Shown in pieces: positions 31,682-33,137 of a DNA stretch of 33,137 bases (its first letter is position 1; every line of letters begins with the position of its first letter). A program made the translations under genes and the position numbers. The notes beneath the pieces were generated by a model. The model made no database searches. It was not told where the DNA came from and worked only from the letters and a program-made list of their open reading frames with translations. This DNA is from Methanomassiliicoccus sp. UBA6 (GTDB lineage Archaea; Thermoplasmatota; Thermoplasmata; Methanomassiliicoccales; Methanomassiliicoccaceae). The stretch covers positions 1 to 33,137 of the forward strand of contig DAVH01000001.1 in the NCBI GenBank assembly GCA_002508545.1, given 5' to 3'.

Positions 31682-32575
31682 CTATCCTCGTATCTCCAGC
31701 TCCTTGTCGGCCCTCCCCGTGGCCCTGAGGGCGTCGATGTCCCCCGGGTCGGAGAGCAGGAAGACCGTCTGCTTCCCCGGCAGCGCGTCCAGGATCGTCG
31801 AGAACATCTCCCTGCGGTCGCCGTCCCTCGCGCCCTCCAGGGGCTCGTCGAGGAACAAGGGGCACACACCCGTGCCCTCCCTGGCGAACGCGAGCGCGTG
31901 GCTGAGCACGGCCAGCCGGACCTGGTGCGGCGATAGCGCACCGTCGACCGCGAGCTCGGGCCGGCCCTAGGGGTCGTAGCCCAAGGTCCTCACCGGCGCC
32001 GAGGGGCACAATCCCGTGAGAAGCTCCGTGGCCGCCATCGAGCACCTGATGCTGAGGTCGCTGGTGCACCAGGTATCGCTGCACCGGATGGCCCTCTCCG
32101 GCCCGCTGGCGCCGCCCCTGGTCACCCGCTCCAGGGAGCCGCCGCTGATGAGGTTGGCATGGACGCAGGCCTCCGGGAACAGCCGCTCCGCGTGCTCGGC
32201 GAACTCCCCGGCATCATCGCCCTCGGCGATGACCGCGCCGTCGCCGCCGGTGAGCCGCCAGCCCCATCCCTGCCTCTCGACCCGGTCGTCCGTCCGGGCG
32301 TACAGCGCGAACCGCTCCAGCCGCTCCCCGTTGACGAAGGTCATCGCCACCCTCACCTCCGCCATGCCCGCCCCCAGGGCCTCGGCGTTGGGCACCTGCT
32401 CGGGATCGGCCACCAGCTCGTTCCCCAGGAGGCACCACGAGATCGCCTCGAGGATGGTGGTCTTCCCCATCCCCGGAGGGATGACGATGAGGTTGACCCC
32501 GGGGTCCAGGGGCAGTTCGATCTCGCCCGCGTAGCGGCGGTAGTTGATCAGAGTGAGGGAGCGGAGCTTGGCCAT
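31682..32575 (-). pseudogene. Rad50/RecF-like ABC-type ATPase, interrupted by one in-frame amber codon
   Basis: The frame encodes 297 codons with one internal TAG (codon 203, bases 31967-31969). Before it lie the N-terminal ATPase parts: KLRSLTLINYRRYAGEIELP, the P-loop IPPGMGKTT (32-40) and EAISWCLLGNE. After it, in the same frame, lie the signature ALSPHQVRLAVLSHAL and the Walker B CPLFLDEPL. Both halves are needed for an SMC/Rad50/RecF-type ATPase. The short middle has no coiled coil, so it is a compact member. The TAG may be a nonsense mutation, a sequence error or a decoded codon (pyrrolysine). The ATG at 32575 follows the TATA box at 32600-32612 and is leaderless. The gene ends with a second TAG at 31682-31684. 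Confidence 0.7.
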
Positions 32576-32583
32576 CGGCCATA

Positions 32584-32949
32584 CTATGCTGGGCGATGAT
32601 TTATATATTCAGGTTCGAGGAGGCGGACGCACGCCTCGACGGCCTCGGCCGTCTCCTCTGCTTCCATCGGCCGGGTGGCAAGGACCCAGCCGTCCCCGAA
32701 ATGGCGGAGGCGAAAGCCCAGGGCGGCGAGGCCGGACAGGCGGTGGAGGACCGGCCCCAGCGACGCCGGGTCCACCTCCCCCGGGGGCAGCAGCCGGACC
32801 TCGCCCTCCAGCTCCAGGGACAGGCGGCCGTCCCACCGGGCCTCGATCCCCAGACGGCAGCTCTCCGTGACCATGATGGCCAGGTACGCCTCCCCGCTCT
32901 CCCGGGCCTGCGAGGCGAGAATGGCCAGATCGACCGGCGCACCTATCAC
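32584..32949 (-). CDS. Protein of unknown function upstream of the Rad50-like ATPase (121 aa)
   Basis: The 121-residue soluble product has an alpha/beta pattern and many acidic residues. It starts at a GTG (32947-32949) that overlaps the stop of the upstream membrane protein gene (GTGA), so it is translationally coupled to it. The ATPase gene begins eight bases after its TAG stop, and the TATA box of the ATPase lies inside its last codons. No motif or family is recognised. The position suggests a shared operon with the membrane protein and possibly a function with the ATPase. Confidence 0.7.
   Translation of the reverse strand: MIGAPVDLAILASQARESGEAYLAIMVTESCRLGIEARWDGRLSLELEGEVRLLPPGEVDPASLGPVLHRLSGLAALGFRLRHFGDGWVLATRPMEAEETAEAVEACVRLLEPEYINHRPA
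32600..32612 (-). promoter_or_regulatory. Internal TATA box for the Rad50-like ATPase gene
   Basis: GAATATATAAATC on the minus strand, inside the end of the 121-residue protein gene, lies 25-37 bases before the ATG at 32575. It predicts a leaderless transcript for the ATPase besides any operon read-through. Confidence 0.6.
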
Positions 32950-33137
32950 CCCATCAGACGGGGGATCATCAGCCCGAAGCCCAGGGCGTAGATGAAGTTC
33001 AGCGCCGCGTAGGTCTGCCAGTGAGGGGCGAAGGCCGAGCTCCCGTACATCGGGAGGAACTCCATCACCGTCAGGACGACGGCGATCCCCAGCGCGAGGC
33101 CCGCGTAGCCCGTCGGTCCGATGCTGAGGCCCACGCT
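32946..33137 (-). CDS. Membrane protein, C-terminal part (runs off the window)
   Basis: The frame is open at the right edge and ends with TGA at 32946-32948. The visible 63 residues contain two hydrophobic segments (GYAGLALGIAVVLTVMEFL and AALNFIYALGFGLMIPRL), as in an integral membrane protein. A GTG at 33132-33134 could be a start, but the frame continues past it, so the real start probably lies outside. It overlaps the next gene by four bases. The family cannot be told from this fragment. Confidence 0.55.
   Translation of the reverse strand, partial: SVGLSIGPTGYAGLALGIAVVLTVMEFLPMYGSSAFAPHWQTYAALNFIYALGFGLMIPRLMG

Noticed and set aside
1..33137. CRISPR array, rRNA, prophage or transposon
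   Set aside because: No regularly spaced repeats, no rRNA signature, and no integrase, capsid or transposase motif was seen on either strand.

Overview
The window is GC-rich DNA from an archaeon, most likely a euryarchaeote of the Thermoplasmatota type (Methanomassiliicoccales or a related order is a reasonable guess, but the lineage cannot be fixed from this sequence). Archaeal signs are TATA-box promoters about 25 bases upstream of genes, many of them leaderless, G-rich Shine-Dalgarno sites inside operons, T-rich terminators, a deoxyhypusine synthase family gene, an Lhr-type helicase, a DUF531-like protein, a KaiC-like ATPase and an energy-conserving hydrogenase in the order echABCDEF.

Layout. 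Bases 1-3452 hold the start of a pilin-like membrane protein (minus strand, runs off the edge), a tRNA-Phe(GAA), a conserved small protein, a long coiled-coil protein with a KaiC-like ATPase domain, and a 54-residue protein. Bases 3650-8356 are mostly housekeeping: a deoxyhypusine synthase family enzyme, a DUF531-like protein, purM, an RrmJ/FtsJ methyltransferase, a 77-residue protein and a fumarylacetoacetate hydrolase family enzyme. A gap at 7259-7489 contains a promoter, a closed stem and a T-rich tail that look like an undescribed small RNA gene. Bases 8353-14986 on the minus strand encode an Lhr-like helicase, a ClC chloride channel with CBS domains, an HdrD-like iron-sulfur protein and a ferritin-like diiron protein.

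The centre of interest is 15192-28285, where two complex-I-like membrane complexes lie in tandem, separated only by a convergent universal stress protein gene. The first (15192-22689, seven genes in the Hyf/Hyc order B, C, E, F, G, H, I) has all the ferredoxin-type cluster ligands, but its large subunit has lost both cysteine pairs that hold the [NiFe] centre. It therefore looks like an energy-converting hydrogenase-related (Ehr-type) complex with an unknown electron acceptor. The second (23241-28285) is a complete six-gene Ech-type hydrogenase whose large subunit keeps both cysteine pairs. A plausible reading is that both oxidise reduced ferredoxin and pump ions. Ech would release or use H2, while the Ehr-type complex would pass electrons elsewhere. 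The HdrD-like protein, the ferritin-like protein and a thioredoxin-like protein flank the block and may belong to the same redox economy.

Bases 28371-33137 hold the thioredoxin-like gene, an orphan DNA methyltransferase with an N-terminal DNA-binding domain coupled to a FAD amine-oxidase-type gene, a small membrane protein, and a minus-strand group of a membrane protein, an unknown protein and a Rad50/RecF-like ATPase gene interrupted by one in-frame amber codon. Three genes show coding irregularities (an ACG start in the HyfE-like gene, no in-frame start for ClC, the amber codon in the ATPase), so sequence errors, true unusual decoding and gene decay all need to be considered.
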